Assembly (NCBI RefSeq): GCF_947172395.1
Contig: NC_069092.1
Coordinates: forward strand, 10,027,418 to 10,091,417
Length of the DNA stretch: 64,000 bases
Source of the DNA: Bicyclus anynana
Lineage: Eukaryota > Arthropoda > Insecta > Lepidoptera > Nymphalidae
Direction: 5' to 3'
The notes under the pieces were generated by a model. That model was given only the letters and a program-made list of their open reading frames with translations, was not told the DNA's origin and ran no database searches. The position numbers and the translations under genes are program-made. Positions 1 to 10,642 of the stretch are shown here, piece after piece (positions within the stretch are counted from its first letter, which is position 1; each line of letters opens with the position of its first letter).

Positions 1-152
1 AAACAAGTTTTTAATTATATTATGTTGATCATCCCATAACCAATCAATTAATATATTTTCTTTCCATTTTAGTTATCTGTTACCTTTGTTGTTTGTTATT
101 ATATTCCCCTTACAAGAAGATCAAATAGTTGAGACATGAAACTTTGTTACAG

Positions 153-1844
153 AACTGAACCTGCGACTGATAAGGCAATATTGTCAATGTTCCAAGAAAC
201 TTGGCTCTTAGTGCTAACTTTGTTTCTATTAGCAATTATCGTGGTAGGGGCAGTTGTTATTGTTTACTTACGGAGAAGGCAAACTAAACAGCGGAAGAGT
301 CACAATACTGCTAGTAAGTTGTATCAATTGTTTTGGTTATGTTATTATCATTATACTCTTATATTTATAGGTAGGATTTATTTCGGAGAGTGCGCCCAGG
401 AACTATTAGATCTAGTTCCTTCTTCACCTTTTTACCTGAAGAACTGCCCGGCATCGCAGTCTGCATCCATACGTAGGACGCGTACAAAGCGCTTCGGTTC
501 TCGGTTCCTGATCCGCACTTCGAAGTTATGGAATGCCCTTCCAGCTTCCGTTTTCCCTACCACCTACAATATGGGCGTATTCAACAGTGAATAGGCATCT
601 TCTTGGCAAGCGCGTTCCACCAGAATCTGCATTATCGCTTACTGTCAAGCACATGATTGCAGCCAAGCGCTCGCCTATATAGTGTAAAAAAATAACCTTC
701 AATTGTTTCCATTATATTTGTGTGAATACTATTCGCGAGAGTTTTAGAATTATTAAAATATTTTCTATAGATGATCATGATAAATAAAAATTTTTTTTAG
801 GTACTCCAATTACAAATACACAATGTTTGTTGGGTAAAGAAGCTGTATGGCTTCGCGAGAGGCCATTGTATGAAGGATCAAATGAACCAAGAATAGAAAT
901 ATTAAATTGTCACCAAAGTTTACTGCATAGTAAGTTAGAAGAATTTATAAATAGTTTTTTAGAATTTTAATAATAAATACTAGCGACTTATTGATTTCAA
1001 TATTTTAGGTGGTCATACAATAGGTACTATGGCTATGGAAGCTGAATATAGTCTTCCACAACACACTAGTGCGGTCAATATGATGTCTCATGAAGATAAC
1101 AGAAGGCACCCTCCGGAACCTTATGCATCTAGCGCTATTTACACTGAATTAAATTACCAGGTACTTTGCAGATAACCATTAAGTAATAATATTAATATTT
1201 TGTTTTCTAACATAATTAAATTATAGTTGCAGGATCATACAGATGCAGAAGATTCTTGTATAAAATGTGCAGTTAGTCCTGAATCGTATGACAATAGCAT
1301 GGTGAGATCGTTTGCTGATAGTAATCAATATTCCAATGAAGAATGTTCTACATGCTGTCGCAGTAGTAGTTCCACTTTAACAAAAGATTATAGTGAAATG
1401 ACGAAATGTGGAAACGAAGGAGATGAAATCCAAGAATTGTCATTAGATGAATGTCCCTCATGTAAAACGACGCAGTCACGATCATCTAGTCATCATGATG
1501 GGAACAAAGAATGGACAGCAATTGCTGATGTAGAATATGATTATCCTCAATGGCAATGGTTGGGTAGGGAAAATAGTTTTAGACAAATGACTCAAGAATC
1601 AAAACATTCCAGTCAAGGGAGAAGAAGTGAACAAAATTGTAGAATGAATTTATGCGATATTCTTCCACCGCCGCCGTATGAAAGGTAAGTTGTTAGTATT
1701 TAGAGCTGTACAAACTTGGAAATTCATTAGATGGTTCATGTTTCATTATGAAATTGTTACAGAGAATCACCATACAGAGAAATGCACGCGTTTACCACAA
1801 ACTCTGGTGCATCAGGTTGTTCGGGGCATACATACCGCAGTTAA
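153..1844 (+). CDS. 3'-terminal exons of a single-pass transmembrane receptor (adhesion/guidance type)
   Basis: Five exons join in one frame: 153-313, 801-929, 1009-1160, 1233-1684 and 1763-1844 (stop TAA 1842-1844). Each has AG before and GT after, with GTAAGT donors at 314, 930 and 1685. Phases at the junctions are 1, 1, 0 and 2, and all codons join cleanly, giving 324 residues. Residues 1-16 are a juxtamembrane stub. Residues 17-39 form a hydrophobic helix followed by RRRQTKQRK, a stop-transfer signal that puts the rest in the cytoplasm. The tail is Ser/Tyr-rich, has three CxxC pairs (156-159, 185-188, 221-224) and a PPPY motif at 293-296. This layout suits an Ig/FN3 cell-adhesion or axon-guidance receptor (Robo, Dscam or Turtle class), but I do not recognise the family and the extracellular domains lie upstream of the window. 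The ATG at 136 is intronic: an in-frame TGA sits at 130-132 and the acceptor at 151-152 follows it. Confidence 0.85.
374..680 (+). mobile_element. LINE reverse-transcriptase C-terminal remnant inside the receptor intron
   Basis: The frame from about 374 reads YFGECAQELLDLVP, then SRFLIRTSKLWNALPASVFP and MGVF, the conserved end of many insect non-LTR retrotransposon ORF2 proteins. The frame breaks near 590; the continuation with HLLGKRVPPES is one frame over and stops at the TAG near 681. It is a dead, 5'-truncated copy in sense orientation between donor 314 and acceptor 800. Clade (Jockey-, CR1- or RTE-like) is not resolved. Confidence 0.7.
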
Positions 1845-2500
1845 TTTGTTAATTTAGTATATTTAAAAATATCATTAGAACGTAATGAAAGCAATACTAA
1901 GTTAAGGGAGAATGTACATAAACAATGTAAAAAGGTTGTCAAAATTTTAAGGGATTCGAAGGAATGTTCCACCGCTTTTAACTATTATTTTGCTAAAGTA
2001 TAAACATTAAAATTATAAAAACTTATAGCTACTGGAGAAAAATGTTTAACAGTTGATAATAATTTTATGAGTATTTAAACATATTGATTACTTAGTATAC
2101 AGTCATAGAAACCAGAAAGCGGTGTTGAAGATGGTTCTTAAGGGTTGTAGCATTGTGGATGTGTTTACATATAGACTGCCATATAACGTAATGTAGTCAT
2201 TACATAGTTTATCTTTCTCTAGTGACTGTGATATAGTATAATTTTGATTGATTTTTATTTTGTATATAATTCAGAATGTTTGATATCCTTATACAATTTT
2301 ACCCTTATTCTATTTATTGTGTGTAGTTTAACGAATTACTGAAAAAAACGGACTTTAATCTTTACTGTTAACATTAAAAGTATCACATTTGTAGAATTTT
2401 GTACAACCCGGGTATTTAGACTTGACTTGACTAAAAACTGTTTGTATATTTTGATGACTCAAGAACCGGATTAAAGTACTACATTTCTAAAAGTTGTTTG
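1845..2500 (+). other. 3' UTR of the receptor gene (end approximate)
   Basis: AT-rich sequence after the stop codon, with no repeat recognised. ATTAAA signals lie at 2373-2378 and 2470-2475; the second is followed by a GT-rich stretch and is the best polyadenylation candidate. A canonical AATAAA occurs at 2658-2663, so a longer UTR is possible. Confidence 0.5.
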
Positions 2501-5326
2501 CATTATTTATTACCAGTTTAATATTGATTATGTGTTAATAATAATATTTTATAATTGATTTATTAGGTTAGTATATCAAAAAGTGCAAATTCTCTGGCAT
2601 AAAAATTTAATTTAAGACATAAAAACAAATTAAGGGACCCTGAATAATTAAAGACCTAATAAAATTGGCGTTTATAACTAATGAAAATAATTGAAACAGC
2701 ACTAAAGTGGCAAATTGGTAGTTAATCATGTACGACACTTACAAATGAGTTTCAAGTTGCAGACATTTATTTTCCATATCTATTTAACTTTAATGTAATA
2801 TTTCGAAGTATTACTCAATAATTCTAGAATATTCTAATGTTCTTAAACATAGTAAATGTGAGAGGTACATACACCTACAATCAAGGTAAAAGATTTCTTA
2901 ATGTAAATAAATACTCTGAAGTTTCTGTATATATCGTAAATACTTTTTAAATTAAATGCAAATCTCGTTCTATTGCTGAAATTACAGTAAGTTAGTATCT
3001 AATACTATTATTCTCTCTTCAAAATTCTGTTTGACTATTAGTGAAAGTTTCCTAACAATAATTAGAGCCCTTAATCAGCTTTGCTCATAAATATCTAACA
3101 TTTGTGTGGTAGATTCGCAGCCTGCGTTCAAACTTGGGGTGTTACCATAGCAACCGGTCCCCAGTACGCCCTTGTTATTAATACCCGTAATAATTAAACT
3201 TGATTGCATTTCACACCAGGTGTTGGATGATGGCTCTTGTCAGAAAATAGACAGCGTAACCCCCTGTCAGTTCCACTGATATTTTGAAGAGCAATTACAT
3301 AAAGCTAATCGAGATAATATAATTTAAAGGCCAGTAAAATTAGCAGCGTATTAAACTGTGTATTGGGACAGATATGGCAGCTATTGAGCCTAGTTTCAAA
3401 CATTAGACTTTACTATCTACAAAACTCACAAAGTTTATTAACTTCGCCGTATATCTAGTAATGACAACACTTATTTAATTTTTTCCTTATACAAGATTAA
3501 GTCAATTAACTGGTGGGACATCTTACAGTATTTACTTAAAAAACTGAAAATCTCTAAGTAATTTTGATTTGTTACTAACACTAGCTACTGATTGAAGTCG
3601 TTAAGTATAAGAGTTCATTACTACTTCTCTTATCATATTAAAGAGGGCATTATTGAAAAAGCTGATTACATCAGGCCAAATGTATATATAGATATTACAT
3701 TTGAAACGGCTTGAAACTCAATTTTCCCTGGCTTTTTATTTTCTTTATCAATCACGTCACCCCTTATGCAATTTTCAGAATCTCTCTGTCGTATCATAAA
3801 GTCTAGTAGGGTATTTGTAGACGACAGACGTTCTTATTTACTTTTCTTTTTACTTAGTAGGTAGAAGTATTTTTTTTAGAATTTTAAACCTTTATCATTT
3901 TTGTTCATTATGTTTTCCATATTTTATTTATTATCTTTAATTAAAAATTTACAATTAGTCACATTTTGATTATCTATGATTCAACATTAGGGTCTACTAA
4001 TCCATTACTCACCTTTAATTGTAACTAAATCAACTTTACTGACGGAAGTCACGAATTTTGGAAAATAATTACCAAAAATTCCCGTAAAATTAGAGAGCGA
4101 GGGTGCATGAATTACCCATAACACAGCGACTGAAAGTACTTTCATAGCTATTTCGTACTTCGGCCCGGGGTTCCGTATGATATTTATAGGGATAGATAAG
4201 GCCTACAGATGGCGTGGAGTTTTCCTTCCCCTAATACTCGTTGAGTTATGGTTTCCAATTTCCAGTTCTACACTTCAGGTAGGCGGTGTCTCTAGCGAAT
4301 TCTTGAAATATCGACGGCATACTTGTTTGATAAATGTTTCTTTGACTTGAATTGATTTCTTCCCTTTGAGGACTATTTCAAATTCTCTTTATGGACTCTT
4401 TGGTATTGTTTGTGGGATATCTTTTTGTGATATATATATTCACTAAACAATATAATGTAAGTGAACATTATATTGTAATGAAATAAGGTCTCTATATAAT
4501 CCAACCTAACCCAGGACCCAGAACACAGGACCTAGTTAGGGATACAAATAATAAGTAGGTAGTATACGTTGTACGAGTATATTATGCCAAAATTTACAAA
4601 ATCTTCGGTTCTGTTTCTTAGTGATAGTCAAGAGGTAATACAATGCTCCTGGTAGTAATTCATCATTACTAGCTAATGTTGATTAGTTATAAATGCTGTA
4701 ACGCAGACAACATAAAGAAAGCGTAGAGAATTGTTATCCATTGTCTACATTATACATATAATGTAGAGAATCATTATATGTATATTGTATATTGTAGAGG
4801 AGAGGTCCTTTTAAGACTTGCAACCTGGAAACACGTCAACTAAAGATATAAAAACCTTGATGATTGTTTTTTAAAATGATCAAGTGTTTCGGAAACATAA
4901 TTTACCCTGTTTACTCCAATCCTCATATTACATGTATTCCTAGTTTTTAGTTGATTTATTTTCCATGGAAACAGCAGTTTTTTTGAAAGATTATGCAGAT
5001 GGAAGAACTTAACAAATTCATCAAAAGTAAGTATGCCCAACGATCCACAACCCAATAAACTAAAGCAAACAATACAAAACATAAGAAAGGAGTTTCATTT
5101 AAAAGACATTACAAATGACCCTTGCATTAGTCACGGGTGAAGGAAATCAACACAGAATTATGACACCGGTGAACGAAACCCAGTGGGGGGTCACGCAATA
5201 TGGCGGCCTTTTCGGTGATTTATTGTATAGTATAAACAATGAGTAATACTACCAATAAATTGTCATTAGAATACGTTTGTTTTATTAGTTCACCTCCTTT
5301 ATTTAAGCAGGTTGTTGATCGATTAA
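2501..5326. other. Intergenic, mostly unique AT-rich DNA
   Basis: No exon or recognised repeat. Two hairpins are visible: 4447-4476 (12-bp perfect arms, 6-base loop) and about 4740-4795 (imperfect, arms near 18 bp, very AT-rich). A more GC-rich patch at 4080-4280 contains CGGCCCGGGGTTCCGT and may be an unrecognised old repeat. Confidence 0.4.
4447..4476. repeat. Perfect 12-bp inverted repeat
   Basis: ACAATATAATGT at 4447-4458 and its exact reverse complement at 4465-4476, with a 6-base loop. AT-rich hairpin of no known role. Confidence 0.7.
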
Positions 5327-5398
5327 CTGCCTCGCTGATCTAATGATTAGCTTACGAGTTTATGGCTTCGGTATATCAGAGACTAGGTCGAGCTCGAG
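5327..5398 (+). mobile_element. Degenerate tRNA-derived SINE fragment (family H)
   Basis: GCCTCGCTGATCTAATGATTAGC resembles a tRNA A-box region of the lepidopteran type 'GCCTCG.TGGTCTAGTGGTTAGC', followed by a decayed region where the B box should be. Related pieces lie at 10237-10337 and 34029-34120. Confidence 0.4.
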
Positions 5399-5433
5399 CT
5401 ATAATATTAAGCTTCTCTTTCATTTATATCTAT

Positions 5434-5740
5434 GTTCGTTGTCAATCCATATTCGGCTCACTGCTGAGCTCGAGTCTTCTCTCAGAATGAGAGGGATTAG
5501 GCCTTAGTCCACCACGCTGGCCTAATGCGGATTGGCAGATTTCACACACGCAGAAAATTAAGAAAATTCTTTGGCACGCTGGTTTCCTCACGATGTTTTC
5601 CTTCACCGTTTGGGACACGTGATTTAATTTCTTAAAATGCACACAACTGAAAAGTTGGAGGTGCATGCCCCGGACCGGATTTGAACGCACACCCTCTGGA
5701 GTCGGAGGCAGTGGTCATGTCCACTGGGCTATCACGGCTC
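5434..5740 (-). mobile_element. SINE family B, nearly full length, with target-site duplication
   Basis: Reverse strand: tRNA-like head GAGCCGTGATAGCCCAGTGG, B box in the region ending GTTCAAATCC, body with CCTCCAACTTTTCAGTTGTG, and a degenerate GAC/GTC-type tail. TATATCTAT occurs on both sides (5425-5433 and 5741-5749), consistent with a 9-bp target-site duplication. The right copy overlaps the first bases of the Helitron-like element that follows, so the SINE landed on that element's 5' edge. Confidence 0.85.
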
Positions 5741-5744
5741 TATA

Positions 5745-5931
5745 TCTATACTAATATATAAAGCTGAGTTTGTTAGGTTGAACGCGCTAATCTCAGGAAC
5801 TACTGGTCCGATTTGAAAAATTCTTTCAGTGTTAGATAGCCCATTTATCGAGGAAGGCTATAGGCTATATTATCCCCGTATTCCTGCGGGAACGGGAACC
5901 ACGCGGGTGAAACAGCGCGGCGTCAGCTAGC
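5745..5931 (+). mobile_element. Helitron-like non-autonomous element (CAGCTAG end)
   Basis: Starts TCTATACTAATATATAAAGC and ends GCGGCGTCAGCTAGC, with the typical body GAACGCGCTAATCTCAGGAA. A second copy lies at 51236-51405. No terminal inverted repeats and no target duplication, as expected of Helitrons. Confidence 0.7.
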
Positions 5932-6030
5932 TCTAGATATTATTAGTAGCAGCCTGGATAGCTAGCCAGCAGAGATAGGAAATTGGTGTTGTTAACTTTA
6001 ACCCATGTATCCTTGTCATTATTAAAATTA

Positions 6031-6341
6031 CTGCCTCCGTGGCGCAGTGGTATGCGCGGTGGATTTACAAGACAGAGGTCCTGGATTCGATCCCCGGTTA
6101 GGCTGATTGAGGTTTTCTTAATTGGTCCAGGTCTGGCTGGTGGGAGGCCTCGGCCGTGGTTAGTTACAACCCGGCACCCTAGCAGCAACTACGTACCGCC
6201 AAGCTATTTAGCGTTGCGGTACGAGTCTGATAGAAACGGAAAGGGGTGTGGACTAGCTCGCTTCCATCTTAGATTGTATCATCACTACCATCAGGTGAGA
6301 TTGTAGTCAAGGGCTAACTTGTAAAGAATAAAAAAAGGAAA
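6031..6341 (+). mobile_element. SINE family A, full length
   Basis: Pol III A box in TGGCGCAGTGGTATGCGC, B box in GATTCGATCCCCGG, conserved body with TACCGCCAAGC.ATTTAGCG, and an A-rich tail after TTGTAAAGAATAAAA. tRNA-derived SINE of the type common in Lepidoptera (Metulj-like by appearance). No clear target duplication. Confidence 0.85.
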
Positions 6342-6478
6342 AAATCTGATCGTTACCTACAGAGTAAAAACATGATTAATATTACCCAAAACTTATCAAC
6401 CCGCATCGATACAGCGTGGTCTAAGTTCTAAATGAATCTAAGTATAAAATGTTTTAGTATCTTTGAGACAGAGACAGA

Positions 6479-6820
6479 GGCTGTGATAGCCCAGTGGATA
6501 TGACCTCTGCCGCTGTGATAGCCCAGTGGATATGACCTCTGCCTCCGATTCCGGTGTGGGTTCAAATCCGGTCAGGGGCATGCACCTCCAACTTTTAAGT
6601 TGTGTGCATTTTAAGAAATAAAATATCACGTGTCTCAATCGGTGAAGGTGAAGAAAACATCGTGAGGAAACCTGCATACCAGAGAATTATCTTAATTCTC
6701 TGCGTGTGTGAAGTCTGCCAATCCGCATTGGGCCAGCGTGGTGGACTATTGGCCTAACCCCTCTCATTCCGAGAGGAGACTCGAGCTCAGCAGTGAGCTG
6801 AATATGGGTTGATGACGACG
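6479..6820 (+). mobile_element. SINE family B with duplicated promoter head
   Basis: Full-length copy whose first 32 bp (GTGATAGCCCAGTGGATATG and onward) occur twice in tandem at about 6481-6543. ATCTTTGAGA flanks it at 6459-6468 and 6821-6830, a perfect 10-bp direct repeat consistent with target-site duplication. Tail GATGACGACG. Confidence 0.85.
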
Positions 6821-6825
6821 ATCTT

Positions 6826-6958
6826 TGAGAATTTTCTGAATTCTCTAGTTGTGTGAAGTTTGCCGATCCGCATTGGGCCAGCGTGGTGGATTATTGGCCT
6901 AACCCCTCCGATTCTGAGATGAGACTCGTTCTCAACAGCGAGCCGAATGTGGGTTGCT
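6826..6958 (+). mobile_element. SINE family B, 3' half
   Basis: Second, 5'-truncated copy directly after the previous one, from GAATTTTCTGAATTCTC to GAGCCGAATGTGGGTTG. It contains the target duplication of the upstream copy at its edge, so it was present first. Confidence 0.8.
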
Positions 6959-8337
6959 AAGTCAATAAAGTCAGTTTTAAGTAAGAACTGGTTTAAAATG
7001 TTCGCTAAAGAAACCTCTAGACCATTACAACTGGCCAATGACGAGTTACAACCTACCTACTACTTACCTACCTATTAGGTTAGCTACGTTTTATTGATTA
7101 CTAATTAATAAACATAACATATCTAGATTGCTTTAGATATATCTTGAATTTTAATGTGAACTACTGCTCCGTATTTTACAATTCAGCGCAGGAATGAAAT
7201 CTTATCCCACGAACCACTACAACAAACAAGGCAGCAAAACAGAGCATAAACAATGCAAACGTAGTTTCAATATTCTCTATTCATAAATTGGTATTCATTT
7301 TATAAAAGTTTTAAATTTTGCATTTGCTAAAGTGAACTTTGTTTTGAATCCACTTTCTTACTTTTCCATTCAAAGTCTGTGCACTTTCGAACAATTGAGT
7401 TAAATACCAATAAACTCTTTCAATTCTTTTTAACCGCACAGAAAAATAAGTATTCTATATAAAAGTAAAGGACTTTCGTAGTTTTAAATCTTTAATAATA
7501 ACTAAGTATAACTAACTGCCCTGTAAGTTTAGTGCCTTAGCGGCTATCGATTAATTAGTTATAAGGTTCAAGTTAATGGACGAACTATGAAATATTTTCC
7601 TAGTTTTTACAACAATTTCTTTTTCACTACTCAAATTCATTGTAAATTAGTGACCGTAACTTACATATTTTTCAACATTAATTGTTATTGTTGTCCACAT
7701 CTAGTGAGAATGGTGATCCTAATTTGGAGATGGATGAAATTTTCAATCTGTTACCATCAAAGTCGAGACGGATTTACTTAAATACCTACCTAGGTAAAGT
7801 GGAGAAAACAACAACGAATGGATTCACTTACGAAAGGAGTTTTTTAAACTATTATCTCCCACGTTTACCTCACATACTCATTATTCATCTTCACAGTAGT
7901 CGGAAATTATGTTACCGGGTAAAAGCATCTCCCTTAATATCCAAAATTAGACTTTGTACATTTAATTTTCAATTAAAATAAATCATTGAATATTGTACTA
8001 AACTATTTTATTTTCTCGCAATCGTAGTGAAAAGCAGAGTGTAACACGGGGGAGTAAACCTAATATGAACTCCGTTTCTATTTAGCCGTTTTTATTTAGC
8101 CTAAAAATACCTCGTATATAATGGGTCTTTTTAGCCCCTTGTATAACAATCTACTATTAATAGGTATTGGTTATGATCGTGTGAAATGTCCGGCGTCTGT
8201 TTTCGGTCACCTATTTGAACTTCTTTAAGGCAAGGATGATTAGACAATTTCTAAATACCTACGCGCATTCCAACTTAGATCTTATTATTGCTTGATGCTT
8301 CCATTACGTACGATGTAGACTACAATAAAATATGCAC
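6959..8337. other. Intergenic, no recognised feature
   Basis: AT-rich, with a short ACCT-rich simple repeat around 7045-7080. Open frames near 7587-7981 show no domain or splice support. Nothing else seen. Confidence 0.4.
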
Positions 8338-8640
8338 TCAATTTGCGTTCTCTATACGATCGAGTGCATTCAAATGCGAACAAAACGAATACAGATGTTT
8401 CTCGTATCTGTCCCATCGATCGCGATCGTACATTAGGAATTCACCGTGAAAGTTCAGAATTAGCCGCGCGACCCCCCACTTATCTGCCGCCATATTTTTA
8501 AGTAAATTACAAATAGGTACGCGGTACGAGTGCCGGCGTGCCGTGCGTGTTATCGCGACAGGGGGATCGCGAATACGCTCACTGTGCGTACACAGTATGT
8601 CAACTGACGAGCTTTTTATATTTCTAGACTGTGATGTCAT
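8338..8640. other. GC- and CpG-richer unique island
   Basis: Contains CGATCGCGATCG, GCCGCGCGACC and GTGCCGGCGTGCCGTGCG in an otherwise AT-rich region. No coding support. Could be regulatory DNA or an unrecognised repeat. Confidence 0.3.
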
Positions 8641-9005
8641 CATCATCAACAGACTGTATTCGTCCACTGCTGGACATAGGGCTTTCCGAGAGCGCGCCAC
8701 CACACACGATCCTCCGCCTTCCTCATCCAGCCACTTTTTTTTATTCTTTACAAGTTGGCCCTTGACTACAATCTCACCTGATGGTAAGTGATGATGCAGT
8801 CTAAGATGAAAGCAGGCTAACTTGTTAGGAGGAGGATGCAAATCTACACTCCTTTCGGTTTCTACACGACATCGTACCGGAACGCTAAATCGCTTGGCGG
8901 TACGTCTTTGCCGGTAGGGTGGTAACTAGCCACGGCCGAAGCCTCCCACCAGCCAAAACCTTCCCACTACCTTCTTGATGTCGTCGGACCATCTGTCTGG
9001 AGAGC
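8640..9005 (-). mobile_element. RTE-type LINE 3' end, split by a SINE
   Basis: Read on the minus strand, the two parts (about 8640-8734 and 8967-9005) encode the usual LINE C-terminus: a DDIKKVVG-type segment, then WMRKAEDRVWWRALG and the 'CCAGCAGTGGAC' end, followed by a (GAT)n tail. SINE A (8735-8966) interrupts the coding part. Dead fragment. Confidence 0.75.
8735..8966 (-). mobile_element. SINE family A, 5'-truncated, nested in a LINE
   Basis: Minus-strand copy with the poly-A side at 8735 (TTTTTTTATTCTTTACAAG) and the truncated 5' side at CCACCAGCC. It keeps the TACCGCCAAGCGATTTAGCG core. It sits inside an RTE tail, so it is younger than that LINE copy. Confidence 0.85.
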
Positions 9006-9164
9006 ATCAATAAATTTGAATAAAATTTAAGTGTCTATGTGATTTCAAGATGACTGTGTTTTCTCATGTGTTTAAAGTTATTTATACAACACTAAATTAC
9101 AATCAAGTTCTTTTTAAAGATTTTTCTGTCTGGTTTTATTTGTCCGGGAACGATTTGTATGGGA

Positions 9165-9250
9165 GTTTTATTGGTAAAAAATCCCCGGAAAAATTCTTGG
9201 TACCTGCGGGATTTGCGAAAGCTGAATTTCACGGGCGACCGCCAGTTTTG
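9165..9250 (+). mobile_element. Helitron-like fragment
   Basis: AATCCCCGGAAAAATTCTTGG then CCTGCGGGATTTGCGAAA and GAATTTCACGGGCGACCG match the 3' part of the Helitron-like family, without the CTAGT end. Confidence 0.5.
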
Positions 9251-9663
9251 AAAATAAAAACAAAAATTCCATTCGTATTTAGACATAACAGATCTGCCTA
9301 GTTGCTCCAGCAGTTACATTACGAGTACGTTTCAGTTCATGAGGTCTATGGTCCAGATTATGAGTTTTCGATTGGACTATGATTTGTTGAGATTTTCTTT
9401 CCTCCGTGAAATTCCCAGTAGCAGTAAGTAGCTTAATAACCATTAGTTTCATAGATCATTTTATTTCATTAAGTTTGATTAAAAAAACCAAACTTTTTTT
9501 AGAACGTTAAACCTATCTAAGAATACTATCTGGATAAGCGTTGGCCTCTTTTCGAGGGGCCCTAAACCGATCTCCGAAACGCACCTTTTTATCACACCTT
9601 ATAGGTACTTATCAGACTTACTAGTATACGTGCAATTTAAGAAGGTAATTCAACATCCCTAGG

Positions 9664-9880
9664 TGTAAAGGAAACCATTGTGAGCTAACCAGCATATTAT
9701 AGTGTTCTATCACAATACTCTAATGGGGATACTACAATTTGGACCTAACCTAGCATTCGGACAGCGCAGCGTGGCAAACTATTCGTACGTCCCAAACTCT
9801 TATTATTGTTAAAGAAAATCCAAGCTATGTAGTGGGCTGATGCAGTTGAGCATGAACTGTGATGTTGATGCACTCATAAT
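9664..9880 (+). mobile_element. Highly degenerate SINE B-like copy
   Basis: GTAAAGGAAACCATTGTGAG, then AACCAGCATA, CGCAGCGTGGC and a final TGATGTTGATGCACTCATAATGATG echo the order of SINE B blocks with heavy decay. Possibly a related older family. Confidence 0.4.
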
Positions 9881-10236
9881 GATGTCATTCTAGATGATAA
9901 TGACATACAAGTAGGTACATAAAACATTTTAAGGTACAAACATTGTTTATAGGGACTCGTAGTGTGTAAGTGTAGGCGTCGGAAACAAATTTTTTCGTCT
10001 AGTCTCCCCGTCGCATTTACTGAGTTTCCTAGCCGACGATTTTCCCTTTGATGGTGATAATGTCTTTAGAGCCTTTTCGAGTGTTGTTAACAACGCGATA
10101 GTTTCATGTTGTGAATGTCATCTCGTCGGGATATATAAAAACTATTTCCTGACGTTCCAAAAGTCGAGGGAGTTGTACAAATAATTGGTATCTTTTTGAG
10201 GTATTACTTTAAGTAAATTGCCTGATATGTTAGCTT
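9881..10236. other. Intergenic unique sequence
   Basis: The stretch 9965-10160 has mixed composition and no repeat hallmark. No exon recognised. Confidence 0.3.
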
Positions 10237-10337
10237 ACTGCTTATCTGTTTGTTAGGTTTGTCGCTTCGGATCATGAGTTCGAATCCTGGTCGGGGCTAT
10301 GGACTACCTCAGGTTCTTATTTAAAAAAAAAATAAGG
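10237..10337 (+). mobile_element. tRNA-derived SINE fragment (family H)
   Basis: B-box sequence GAGTTCGAATCCTGGTCGGG preceded by a decayed A-box region and followed by an A-run and AATAAGG. The tRNA fold is not intact, so it is not a functional tRNA gene. Confidence 0.6.
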
Positions 10338-10642
10338 AAATTTCAGTATAAATTCTCAGCCTGGAGTTGAGAAGGTGATGCTGTTTTACACCTTCGTGCC
10401 TCGTTAAAGCGTTCTTGTTTTATGTCCGCTCGCCACCACGCATTGTAGCAACATGGTGGGTAAAAATTCCACATCCCTTCTCCAAAAAGGAGGAGAGGCC
10501 TTGGTGGTGGTAAGTCTTCATGGATCAATCCCGGTTAACGGTTTGTGTTGCAAACTACCAATTATTATTCCCATACTTAAACACATACCTACCTATAAAT
10601 CACAAACTTATTAAAATTAATTAAAATCTGTGAAGCCGTTTC

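Noticed and set aside
136..594. 152-codon open frame from ATG 136 as a complete small protein
   Set aside because: The ATG lies before an acceptor AG at 151-152 and the frame runs through the GTAAGT donor at 314 into a LINE remnant; the exon 153-313 is the coding part.
3110..3300. tRNA-derived SINE because of GCGTTCAAACTTGGGG
   Set aside because: No A box at the right spacing and no second copy in the window.
6031..6120. tRNA gene, because intact A and B boxes are present
   Set aside because: The acceptor stem does not close and the sequence continues into a SINE body and A-rich tail, as in the other ten copies.
8338..8841. 167-codon minus-strand open frame as a gene
   Set aside because: It crosses a SINE A tail, an RTE fragment and unique DNA, with no domain and no splice evidence.
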